This document shows positions 1 to 5,725 of a DNA stretch of 5,725 nucleotides, piece after piece. The position numbers and the translations under genes were made by a program. Positions within the stretch are counted from its first letter, which is position 1. Each line of letters starts with the position of its first letter. This stretch comes from Clostridiales bacterium. GTDB lineage: Bacteria > Bacillota > Clostridia > Oscillospirales > Oscillospiraceae. Under the pieces are notes generated by a model. That model saw only the letters and a list, made by a program, of their open reading frames with translations, did no database searches and was not told the origin of the DNA. The DNA lies in contig DQDL01000105.1 of NCBI GenBank assembly GCA_003533405.1, positions 1 to 5,725 of the forward strand, in the 5' to 3' direction.

Positions 1-954
1 TTGCGCATAATTCTTGACGGGACCGAATATCTGCGCATATCGGTCACCGATGCCTGCAATCTGCGGTGCAGCTACTGCATGCCCGAGGGCGAGCCGAAGG
101 GCTGCCCGTGCAGACAGACGATGAAGCCGGACGAGATAGTCGAGATAGCGTCCGCCGCAGCCGAGCTCGGCGTAAAAAAGCTGCGCATAACGGGCGGCGA
201 GCCGCTGGTGCTTGACGGACTGCCCGAGCTTGTAGAAAAGCTTGCGGCGATAGATGGCATCGAGGATATTAGCCTTACGACGAATGCGACCCTGCTTGCA
301 CCGCTGGCGGATAGGCTCTATCAGGCGGGCATCCACAGGATAAATATAAGCCTCGACACGCTAGACCCGGCTAAGTACACGCAAATGACCCGTGGCGGAA
401 AGCTTTCCGACGCACTTGAGGGCATACGGGCGGCAATGCAAGTCGGCATGAGCCCCGTGAAGCTCAATACCGTGCTCATCGGCGGCTTTAACGATGATGA
501 GATCGAAACGCTCTGCGAGCTCACGGTGCACTATCCCGTTGAGCTGCGCTTTATCGAGCTTATGCCCATCGGCGACACAGCGCCGTTTGGCAAGGAAGCG
601 TATCTGCCGAACAGCGTTGTTTTGGATAAGCTGCCGCAGCTTGAGCCGATCCCGAGCAAGAGCCACTCCGTTGCCCGGCTGTACACGCTTCCCAACGCAA
701 AGGGCAGGGTAGGGCTCATAAGCCCCTTGAGCAACCACTTTTGCGCCGAGTGCAACCGCTTGCGCCTGACGGCCGACGGCTGCTTAAAGCCGTGCCTGCA
801 TTCGGCGGATGAAATTAGCGCGCGCCATCTGCACGGCGAGGAGCTCAAGACGGCGATACTCGATGCCGTTTCACGCAAGCCGCAGATGCATGTGGCGCTG
901 TCGGCGACCGAGCACAGCCGCTCGCAGAGAAATATGTACCGCATAGGAGGATAA
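1..954 (+). CDS. moaA: GTP 3',8-cyclase MoaA (radical SAM, molybdenum cofactor biosynthesis)
   Basis: MoaA starts molybdopterin synthesis in the cytoplasm, using S-adenosylmethionine radical chemistry to convert GTP to 3',8-cyclo-GTP, which MoaC then turns into cyclic pyranopterin monophosphate. Both iron-sulfur cluster motifs are intact: the N-terminal CX3CX2C (Cys19, Cys23, Cys26) and the C-terminal CX2CX13C (Cys248, Cys251, Cys265). Also present are the SAM-contacting TGGEP (64-68), the arginines expected to hold GTP (Arg12, Arg62, and Arg253/Arg255 in the CNRLRL stretch) and the C-terminal Gly-Gly. The length of 317 aa is near the usual 320-340. Reading starts at a TTG on base 1, so no upstream ribosome site can be seen and a slightly earlier start cannot be excluded, although the N-terminus fits the family. 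An unusual CPC pair (Cys35, Cys37) follows the first cluster motif. A MOSC gene follows directly, in the same operon. Confidence 0.95.
   Translation: MRIILDGTEYLRISVTDACNLRCSYCMPEGEPKGCPCRQTMKPDEIVEIASAAAELGVKKLRITGGEPLVLDGLPELVEKLAAIDGIEDISLTTNATLLAPLADRLYQAGIHRINISLDTLDPAKYTQMTRGGKLSDALEGIRAAMQVGMSPVKLNTVLIGGFNDDEIETLCELTVHYPVELRFIELMPIGDTAPFGKEAYLPNSVVLDKLPQLEPIPSKSHSVARLYTLPNAKGRVGLISPLSNHFCAECNRLRLTADGCLKPCLHSADEISARHLHGEELKTAILDAVSRKPQMHVALSATEHSRSQRNMYRIGG
945..950 (+). promoter_or_regulatory. Ribosome binding site of the MOSC gene, inside the moaA 3' end
   Basis: AGGAGG lies five bases before the ATG at 956. It is embedded in the last codons of moaA (ATA GGA GGA TAA), so the bases encoding MoaA's catalytically needed Gly-Gly tail also act as the Shine-Dalgarno of the next gene. 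This fixes the MOSC start and suggests translational coupling. Confidence 0.85.
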
Positions 955-955
955 C

Positions 956-1390
956 ATGGCTAAGGTAGCTGCAATTTGCATAAGCGAGGTCAGGGGCATC
1001 CAGAAGCACGAGATACCTGAGGCGTTTCTGCGTGCCGACTACGGCATCGAGGGCGATGCCCACGCCGGAAACTGGCACAGGCAGGTGAGCCTGCTGAGTG
1101 TCGAGAGCGTCGAGACCCTGCAAAAAAAGATAGATTTTGAGCTCAAGCACGGTGCGTTCGCCGAGAATATACTCGTCGAGGGCATGGCGGTGCATAAGCT
1201 GCCGGTAGGCACCAAGCTGCGTATTGGCGAGGCCGAGTGCGAGGTCACGCAGATAGGCAAGGAGTGCCACTCCGACTGCACCATCCGCAAGGCCGCAGGC
1301 GACTGCGTCATGCCGAGAGAGGGCATCTTCGTAAAGGTCATCACCTCCGGCAAGGTCAAAACCGGCGACGAGATAGAGATAATCGAATGA
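956..1390 (+). CDS. MOSC domain-containing protein (small, stand-alone)
   Basis: This is a single-domain MOSC protein of 144 aa. MOSC domains occur at the C-terminus of molybdenum cofactor sulfurases and as small bacterial proteins. They are thought to handle sulfur or bind molybdopterin through a conserved cysteine. Visible family marks are GDAHAGNWHRQVSLL (33-47), the AENI(L) stretch near 69-73, GKECHSDC (101-108) and GDCVMPREGIF (115-125). Candidate sulfur-carrying residues are Cys104, Cys108 and Cys117. The start is fixed by AGGAGG five bases upstream and lies one base after the moaA stop, so the two genes are very likely co-transcribed. This supports a role in molybdenum cofactor metabolism. 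The exact reaction is unknown for stand-alone members. A two-way terminator begins six bases after the stop. Family assignment is firm; function is inferred. Confidence 0.9.
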   Translation: MAKVAAICISEVRGIQKHEIPEAFLRADYGIEGDAHAGNWHRQVSLLSVESVETLQKKIDFELKHGAFAENILVEGMAVHKLPVGTKLRIGEAECEVTQIGKECHSDCTIRKAAGDCVMPREGIFVKVITSGKVKTGDEIEIIE

Positions 1391-1430
1391 AAAAACCGAG
1401 GTTCAAACGAACCTCGGATTTTATTTTATT
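1390..1430. terminator. Bidirectional intrinsic terminator between convergent genes
   Basis: A perfect 9-bp stem, CCGAGGTTC (1396-1404) and GAACCTCGG (1409-1417), closes a four-base AAAC loop. On the plus strand it is followed by ATTTTATTTTATTTT; on the minus strand by six T (complement of 1390-1395). It can therefore end both the moaA-MOSC transcript and the oppositely oriented psd transcript, whose stop codon (1426-1428) lies eight bases beyond the stem. Confidence 0.92.
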
Positions 1431-2256
1431 TTGCTTTTATTGCGATCGCTTCGCCGTATCTGACGACGGCTTCCTTGCCCTGCGCCGTTGCGTCAAACAG
1501 GTCGTCGGGGATATCGAGCACGCCGCTTTTGAACAGCAGAACGATGGTCGAGCCGCCAAAAAGGAACATACCCTTTTCGCAGCCGCGATGTATCACGCCG
1601 GCCTCGTGGTGGTTGTTTATCTTGCCGACCAAGCATGCACCGACCTCGATCTGCGTCACCGTACCGAAGTTTTCCGTCTCAAGCATGCAGTACTCACGGG
1701 TATTTTGCTTGAACACCGGGTGCTTGTGAACGACGATTGGCTGCACGGGATGATAGCGCCCCTTGATGTGATAGTTGCGGCTTTTAAAGCCGTTGTCTAT
1801 GTAACAGTAGCGGTGATAATTTTCAACGCCGAGCCGTAAAACAAGGCATATGCCGCTTAAGTACTCCGCCGCTATCTCATTGCCGCCGACAAGATCCTCG
1901 ACATTATAAAAGCTGTCCTTTATCGCAAACTCCGAGTCTGCGCTTATCCTATACGCCGACAGATATCCGTCGCAGGGGGAGATGAGCATTTCAGGGTCGG
2001 GGTCGATGGGGCGGGCGCCGGCCTTTAGGCGGCGGGTGAAAAAGTCGTTAAAGCTCTTGTACTCTGTCTCGACACAGTCGCTCATGTCGATATGATTGTG
2101 CCGGATAAAGCCGTCAATGCGCTTTACCGAGCTTTTCGTATCCATATATGCGCCAACGACGGCAGTCAGCAGCGGATTTGTGATTATCGAGCGGGTGGGC
2201 TTGCCAATCTTCATATAGCAATATTTAAGACCGATGGTCATAGCAGTTTTAGTCAT
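1426..2256 (-). CDS. psd: Phosphatidylserine decarboxylase proenzyme
   Basis: Psd decarboxylates phosphatidylserine to phosphatidylethanolamine at the inner face of the membrane, using a pyruvoyl group made by self-cleavage. The Asp-His-Ser triad is complete: Asp96 in SPCDGYL, His148 in NYHRYCY and Ser236 in the FGGST motif (233-237). Cleavage before Ser236 would give a beta chain of about 235 residues and a short alpha chain of 41. The segment FKSFNDFFTR-like (67-75) and ARPID (81-85) are also typical of the family. The length of 276 aa is slightly short of the roughly 290-300 common in Clostridia, with the difference at the N-terminus. The ATG at 2256 overlaps the end of the upstream membrane-protein gene by 8 nt, and AGGA/GGAA lie 10 and 4 bases ahead, so translation is probably coupled. 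Later in-frame ATGs (residues 6 and 15) lack a better ribosome site. No phosphatidylserine synthase gene is nearby. Confidence 0.95.
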   Translation of the reverse strand: MTKTAMTIGLKYCYMKIGKPTRSIITNPLLTAVVGAYMDTKSSVKRIDGFIRHNHIDMSDCVETEYKSFNDFFTRRLKAGARPIDPDPEMLISPCDGYLSAYRISADSEFAIKDSFYNVEDLVGGNEIAAEYLSGICLVLRLGVENYHRYCYIDNGFKSRNYHIKGRYHPVQPIVVHKHPVFKQNTREYCMLETENFGTVTQIEVGACLVGKINNHHEAGVIHRGCEKGMFLFGGSTIVLLFKSGVLDIPDDLFDATAQGKEAVVRYGEAIAIKAK

Positions 2257-3292
2257 TGCGTTCCAGTCCTGTTTTAGGTTTCATGCGAATGAAATTCGCA
2301 AACATCAAAATACCGCAGAAGATGAGGTTACAGTAAAACGACAGTCCACGGCTTAATAGCTCCACACTCACGGGGTCGGCAACAAGATGCTCGAAGCCGT
2401 TCAGAAAAATGTAGTCGACGATGCCGACCGCACCCGGGACGGGCGCAGCGTTAGAGCCGAGCACGGCAAAGGTCTGCGCCGCAAAGGCTTCAAATGCCCT
2501 TGAGGGCGCACCGCCCACACCGATAAACACGCACACGGCTACCATGATGACGGAAAGCCGCTGCATGAGATTGTGGAAAAACACCTTCAGAAGCAGCACG
2601 GTCTTGTGCCGCAGCAAAATGCCGCACTCCTTGTACTGCTTTATCATGCTCAGTAGCTTTTCGTGGTGCTCGTCGTAGTTGTGGAATATCTTCATCCGGC
2701 ACAGCAGCTTCAGACAGAAGCGACATACGGCAAGCACTAACTTTTCGTTAAAAATGCACATTACAAACAGCACGATGAAAAGCACTTGCACGACAGCACC
2801 GATTATTATAAAGATAAGCGCACCTGTGTCAAGCTTGAACAGCATCTCGGGATAGACGATAAAGCACACGGTGCTGATGAGCATTATGGACACCGTGTAC
2901 ATCACGAGGTTTAATAAAAGCGCTATCGCCGACACCGCAGCCGAAACGCCGTGATTCATCATCATGAGCAGCGCAGCCGGCTGTCCGCCTGCGGCCGAGG
3001 GGGTCAGCGCCGAGAAGTAGATATCCGTTGCCGAATATAAAATGGCTTTGCCGGTCGTTATCGGCTCGCCGAGGAAATCGCAGGTACACTTAAGCCCCAT
3101 GCCCTCAAAGAACACGAAACCGAAGGCGCATACGGCGGCAAAAAGTATCCACACGGGCGATGCGTTGGATATAAGATGCATAAAGCCCTTGAAGCTGAAG
3201 CCCTTGCTGCACGAGGTGATGATAAGCACGGTGCAGACCGTGAGGACGATGAGCAGCAAAAGCCACAATAGATTTTTAGTTGATTTTTTCAT
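2249..3292 (-). CDS. Flippase-like / UPF0104 (LPG synthase transmembrane-domain) membrane protein
   Basis: This 347-aa integral membrane protein resembles the N-terminal flippase-like domain of MprF, also called UPF0104 or the lysylphosphatidylglycerol synthase TM region. Hydrophobic stretches lie near residues 8-27, 47-66, 119-147, 157-181, 230-258, 270-297 and 315-335. Two family landmarks are clear: TPSAAGGQP (97-105) and PVPGAVGIVD (284-293). A basic, cytoplasm-like loop lies around 183-230. There is no C-terminal aminoacyl-transferase domain, so it is not a full MprF. It is first in an operon and overlaps psd by 8 nt, which points to a role in phospholipid movement or membrane modification; the actual substrate is unknown. 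The ATG at 3292 is the only plausible start because an in-frame TAG lies 18 bases upstream, but no good Shine-Dalgarno precedes it. Family call is good; the transport role is inferred. Confidence 0.85.
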   Translation of the reverse strand: MKKSTKNLLWLLLLIVLTVCTVLIITSCSKGFSFKGFMHLISNASPVWILFAAVCAFGFVFFEGMGLKCTCDFLGEPITTGKAILYSATDIYFSALTPSAAGGQPAALLMMMNHGVSAAVSAIALLLNLVMYTVSIMLISTVCFIVYPEMLFKLDTGALIFIIIGAVVQVLFIVLFVMCIFNEKLVLAVCRFCLKLLCRMKIFHNYDEHHEKLLSMIKQYKECGILLRHKTVLLLKVFFHNLMQRLSVIMVAVCVFIGVGGAPSRAFEAFAAQTFAVLGSNAAPVPGAVGIVDYIFLNGFEHLVADPVSVELLSRGLSFYCNLIFCGILMFANFIRMKPKTGLERND

Positions 3293-3303
3293 ACACGATA
3301 CAC

Positions 3304-3327
3304 TTTTCTATCCGACATTTTTCTATC
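3304..3327 (-). repeat. Tandem 9-bp direct repeat in the leader of the lipid operon
   Basis: On the minus strand GATAGAAAA occurs twice (complement of 3319-3327 and of 3304-3312), with a 15-bp period, just upstream of the ATG at 3292. The second copy sits where a Shine-Dalgarno would be expected, yet neither copy resembles one. It may be a protein or RNA binding repeat, or chance in AT-rich DNA. Confidence 0.35.
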
Positions 3328-3363
3328 ATATCATACATTGCCGCAAATGTGAAGAAAAAAACG

Positions 3364-3404
3364 ATATACTAACTGTGTGGCTCAAGACCGCACGGTTAGT
3401 ATAT
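3364..3404. repeat. Long imperfect inverted repeat over the lipid operon start site
   Basis: ATATACTAACTGTGTGG (3364-3380) and CCGCACGGTTAGTATAT (3388-3404) are 17-nt arms around a 7-base CTCAAGA loop. The outer 10 bp (ATATACTAAC/GTTAGTATAT) are perfect. The two imperfect positions (3374/3394 and 3378/3390) would be G-U pairs in plus-strand RNA but A-C mismatches in minus-strand RNA. One arm contains the -10 of the minus-strand promoter, so the dyad could be an operator. On the minus strand it is followed by CG and seven T (complement of 3361-3355), which also gives it a terminator-like look. Confidence 0.8.
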
Positions 3405-3426
3405 GCACAATGCCCTATATTGTCAA
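3398..3426 (-). promoter_or_regulatory. Sigma-A-type promoter of the flippase-psd operon
   Basis: Read on the minus strand, TTGACA (complement of 3421-3426) is followed by a 17-bp spacer and TATACT (complement of 3398-3403). This is a near-perfect vegetative promoter with the best spacing. Transcription would start near 3391 and give a leader of about 100 nt before the ATG at 3292. The -10 box lies within one arm of the 3364-3404 inverted repeat. Confidence 0.8.
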
Positions 3427-3448
3427 GTCCTTGCGAGAATTTATTTGC

Positions 3449-3478
3449 TTGACAAATATTGCAGGCGGGTAATATAAT
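3449..3478 (+). promoter_or_regulatory. Sigma-A-type promoter of glnN
   Basis: TTGACA (3449-3454) and TATAAT (3473-3478) are both perfect consensus hexamers, with an 18-bp spacer. Transcription would start near 3485, leaving a 5' leader of only about 40 nt before the ATG at 3524, too short for a riboswitch. It stands back to back with the minus-strand promoter, with 22 bp between the two -35 boxes. Confidence 0.85.
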
Positions 3479-3509
3479 TTTCTCACTATGCAGTTTAAAT
3501 GTTAAATGA

Positions 3510-3516
3510 AAGGTGG
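3510..3516 (+). promoter_or_regulatory. Ribosome binding site deciding the glnN start
   Basis: AAGGTGG lies seven bases before the ATG at 3524, which begins MKNLSEMFGS, the usual start of type III glutamine synthetases. The in-frame ATG at 3506 would place this ribosome site inside the coding region and has no site of its own, so the 3524 start is preferred. Confidence 0.85.
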
Positions 3517-3523
3517 ATCTGCC

Positions 3524-5611
3524 ATGAAAAATTTAAGCGAGATGTTCGGCTCCATGGTTTTTAACGATTCCGTGATGCAGGCTCGGCTGCCGAAAGAGGT
3601 TTATGAGCAGGTCCGACAGTGCATAAAGCTCGGCGCACGGTTAGACGGCAAGACCGCCGATGTTGTCGCCAATGCGATGAAGGATTGGTCTATCGAAAAG
3701 GGCGTTACGCATTTTACCCACTGGTTCCAGCCTATGACCGGCATCACCGCCGAAAAGCACGACAGCTTTTTAAATCCCGTCGGCGACGGCAGAGTGATAA
3801 TGGAGTTCTCCGGCAAGGAGCTCATTCAGGGCGAGCCGGATGCGTCCAGCTTCCCGACCGGCGGCCTGCGTGCGACCTTTGAGGCGAGGGGCTACACCGC
3901 TTGGGACCCGACCTCGTATGCATTTATAAAGGACGGCGTTTTGTGCATCCCCACGGCGTTTTGCTCCTACGGCGGCGAGGCGCTGGATAAAAAGACCCCG
4001 CTTCTGCGAAGTATGCAGGCGATAAATCATCAGTGTCTGCGTGTGCTGCGCCTGTTCGGCAATGATGATGTCACGGCGGTCAAGACCACCGTCGGCCCGG
4101 AGCAGGAGTATTTTCTTGTCGACAAGTCCGTGTACGAAAAGCGCAAGGATCTCATGTACACCGGCCGCACGCTGTTCGGCGCAAAGCCGCCCAAGGCTCA
4201 GGAGCTGGGCGACCACTATTTCGGCACGATAAAGCCCCGTGTCTCGGCGTTCATGCAGGAGCTTGACGAGGTGCTGTGGAAACTCGGTGTTCCGGCGAAA
4301 ACCGAGCATAACGAGGCCGCTCCGGCTCAGCACGAGCTTGCACCGGTGTTCTCCACGACCAACATCTCCGCCGACCATAACCAGATCACCATGGAGCTCA
4401 TGAAAAAGCTTGCACGCAAGTACGACATGGTGTGTCTGCTGCACGAAAAGCCCTTTGCCGGCGTCAACGGCTCGGGCAAGCACAATAACTGGTCGATGAC
4501 GACCGACACGGGTGTTAATCTGCTTGAGCCCGGCGAAACTCCGTATGAAAATGCGCAGTTTCTGCTCATGCTGTGTGCGGTCATTCAGGCCGTCGACGAT
4601 TATCAGGATATGCTGCGCATTTCCGTCACCAGTGCTTCGAACGACCTGCGTCTCGGCGCTGCCGAAGCGCCTCCGGCTATCGTCTCCATGTTTCTCGGCG
4701 AGGAGCTGGAGGAGATACTCGAGGCCATCGAAAAGGATGAGCCCTACGGCGGCAAGGAAAAGGAGCTTATAAAGGTCGGCGTGCATGCGCTGCCGAAGTT
4801 CCCGAAGGACACCACAGACCGCAACCGCACATCGCCCTTTGCCTTTACGGGCAATAAGTTTGAGTTTAGGATGCTCGGATCATCGTCGTCCATCTCCGGC
4901 GCAAATGTCGTCATCAACACCGCAGTCGCCGAATCGCTGCGCCAGTACGCCGATGCGCTCGAGGGCTCGACCGATTTTGAAAACGATCTGCACGAGCTTA
5001 TCCGCAGCGTCATAAGAAAGCACAAGCGCATCATCTTCAGCGGCAACGGCTACGGCGACGAGTGGGTCAGGGAAGCCGAAAAGCGTGGGCTTCTCAATCT
5101 CCCGACAACGCCCGACTGCGTCCCGCATTACTTGGCAATGAAGAATGTCGAGCTGTTTGCACGCCACAGGGTGTACACCGAGATAGAGCTTGCCGCACGC
5201 TACAAGATGAAGCTTGATAACTACTGCAAGGTGCTGCGCATCGAGGCACTGACCATACTTGACATGGCAAGGCAGGATATCCTGCCCGCCGTCAGCGCAT
5301 TTGCCAAGGAGCTGTGCGACACGGCAACGGCGAAAAACGCACTCGGCGTTGAAGCCGTGTACGAGACAGAGACGGCGGCGAGGGTGAGCAAGCTCACGAC
5401 CGAAGTACTGACTGAGGCGCGCACGCTCGAAAAGGCATCTGACGATGCCGAAGAGCTTACCGATGTTCTAACCCGTGCCTGCGCATACAAGGACAATGTT
5501 CTTTGCGCAATGAGCGCTCTGCGAGAGAGCGTCGATGAGCTCGAAACGCTGACAGCCAAGAAATACTGGCCGTACCCAAATTACGGCGACCTGCTGTTCA
5601 GCGTCAAATAA
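3524..5611 (+). CDS. glnN: Type III glutamine synthetase (GlnN)
   Basis: GlnN joins ammonia to glutamate with ATP to make glutamine in the cytoplasm. At 695 aa it has the type III size (about 700-730; type I is about 450-470). From the chosen Met, family landmarks are EMFGSMVFND (6-15), the THWFQPMTGITAEKHDSF block (63-82), FPTGGLRATFEARGYTAWDP (110-129), the metal/glutamate-site GPEQEYF (191-197), EHNEAAPAQHE (261-271), the NGSGKHNNWS loop (315-324), the ATP-site region DRNRTSPFAFTG (432-443) and KFEFRMLGSS (445-454). The C-terminal YWPYPNYGDLLF matches family ends, so the gene is complete. No frameshift or lost catalytic motif is seen. It is a single-gene unit with its own consensus promoter and terminator. 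Codon use matches the neighbours. GlnR-type operators were looked for and not found. Confidence 0.97.
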   Translation: MKNLSEMFGSMVFNDSVMQARLPKEVYEQVRQCIKLGARLDGKTADVVANAMKDWSIEKGVTHFTHWFQPMTGITAEKHDSFLNPVGDGRVIMEFSGKELIQGEPDASSFPTGGLRATFEARGYTAWDPTSYAFIKDGVLCIPTAFCSYGGEALDKKTPLLRSMQAINHQCLRVLRLFGNDDVTAVKTTVGPEQEYFLVDKSVYEKRKDLMYTGRTLFGAKPPKAQELGDHYFGTIKPRVSAFMQELDEVLWKLGVPAKTEHNEAAPAQHELAPVFSTTNISADHNQITMELMKKLARKYDMVCLLHEKPFAGVNGSGKHNNWSMTTDTGVNLLEPGETPYENAQFLLMLCAVIQAVDDYQDMLRISVTSASNDLRLGAAEAPPAIVSMFLGEELEEILEAIEKDEPYGGKEKELIKVGVHALPKFPKDTTDRNRTSPFAFTGNKFEFRMLGSSSSISGANVVINTAVAESLRQYADALEGSTDFENDLHELIRSVIRKHKRIIFSGNGYGDEWVREAEKRGLLNLPTTPDCVPHYLAMKNVELFARHRVYTEIELAARYKMKLDNYCKVLRIEALTILDMARQDILPAVSAFAKELCDTATAKNALGVEAVYETETAARVSKLTTEVLTEARTLEKASDDAEELTDVLTRACAYKDNVLCAMSALRESVDELETLTAKKYWPYPNYGDLLFSVK

Positions 5612-5621
5612 TTGAATATAG

Positions 5622-5657
5622 AAAAAGAAGCAGTTCATTTGAACTGCTTCTTTTTTT
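5622..5657 (+). terminator. Intrinsic terminator after glnN
   Basis: GAAGCAGTTC (5627-5636) pairs perfectly with GAACTGCTTC (5641-5650) around an ATTT loop. The stem can extend by five A-T pairs (5622-5626 with 5651-5655) into a seven-T tract (5651-5657). It begins 10 bases after the glnN stop. The five A ahead of the stem could give weak termination from the other side too. Confidence 0.93.
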
Positions 5658-5725
5658 CGGATATCGAGGAAATAGGCGAAATAGATGCAACAGCGTAAAC
5701 ACCAATACGCAGCAGGGGGAGTGTG

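Noticed and set aside
1237..1839. Plus-strand open frame of 200 codons across the MOSC end and psd
   Set aside because: It runs through the two-way terminator and lies antisense to psd; its protein is low-complexity and arginine-rich at the start, as in shadow frames.
3209..3292. Lipoprotein signal (ITSC, Cys28) at the N-terminus of the flippase-like protein
   Set aside because: The lipobox-like string sits at the end of the first membrane segment of a polytopic protein whose later motifs are those of the UPF0104 family, so lipoprotein processing is unlikely.
3364..3404. FapR lipid-regulator site
   Set aside because: The TTAGTA-like half-sites point outward in the wrong order and are too far apart for the known operator.
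3421..3454. GlnR operator (TGTNA-N7-TNACA) at TGTCA...TGACA upstream of glnN
   Set aside because: Half-sites match but are 24 bases apart rather than 7, and both are explained by the two -35 boxes.
3506..3526. Earlier ATG at 3506 as the start of glnN
   Set aside because: The strong AAGGTGG site lies between this ATG and the one at 3524, and family members begin at the MKNLSEMFGS-like position.
3770..4786. Long minus-strand open frame (338 codons) inside glnN
   Set aside because: It is antisense to conserved catalytic sequence of GlnN, resembles no recognisable protein, and is expected as a mirror frame of GC-rich codon use.
5658..5725. A further gene or regulatory site after the glnN terminator
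   Set aside because: The 68 bases show no start with a ribosome site, no promoter pair and no repeat; short open frames here continue only as shadows of glnN.

Overview
The window looks like chromosomal DNA of an anaerobic Clostridia-type Firmicute, plausibly a gut member of the Oscillospiraceae/Ruminococcaceae group. The evidence is a type III (GlnN) glutamine synthetase, a small clostridial-style MOSC protein next to moaA, a clostridial-type phosphatidylserine decarboxylase with a GGST cleavage motif, GC-rich coding DNA with AT-rich gaps, strong GGAGG-type ribosome sites and textbook sigma-A promoters. The taxonomic placement is inference from protein flavour, not from a search.

Layout. 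Bases 1-1390 (+) hold the end of a molybdenum-cofactor transcription unit: moaA (GTP 3',8-cyclase), then a 144-residue MOSC-domain protein one base after the moaA stop. A two-way hairpin terminator at 1396-1417 separates it from a convergent two-gene operon on the minus strand (3292 down to 1426). That operon encodes a UPF0104/flippase-like polytopic membrane protein followed, with an 8-nt overlap, by phosphatidylserine decarboxylase (psd).

The gap from 3293 to 3523 is a divergent control region. It holds a minus-strand promoter for the membrane-lipid operon (TTGACA-17-TATACT), a plus-strand promoter for glutamine synthetase (TTGACA-18-TATAAT), and a long imperfect inverted repeat (two 17-nt arms, 7-nt loop) covering the -10 and start site of the lipid operon promoter. 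glnN then runs from 3524 to 5611 (+) and ends in a strong terminator at 5622-5657. The last 68 bases hold nothing I can support.

How the genes work together. MoaA and the MOSC protein belong to molybdopterin synthesis and cofactor sulfur handling. The flippase-like protein and Psd form a coupled membrane phospholipid unit: Psd makes phosphatidylethanolamine, and its partner may move or modify lipid. No phosphatidylserine synthase gene is in the window. GlnN is a stand-alone nitrogen-assimilation gene. No dramatic new system is visible; the most interesting parts are the divergent control region and the flippase-psd pairing.
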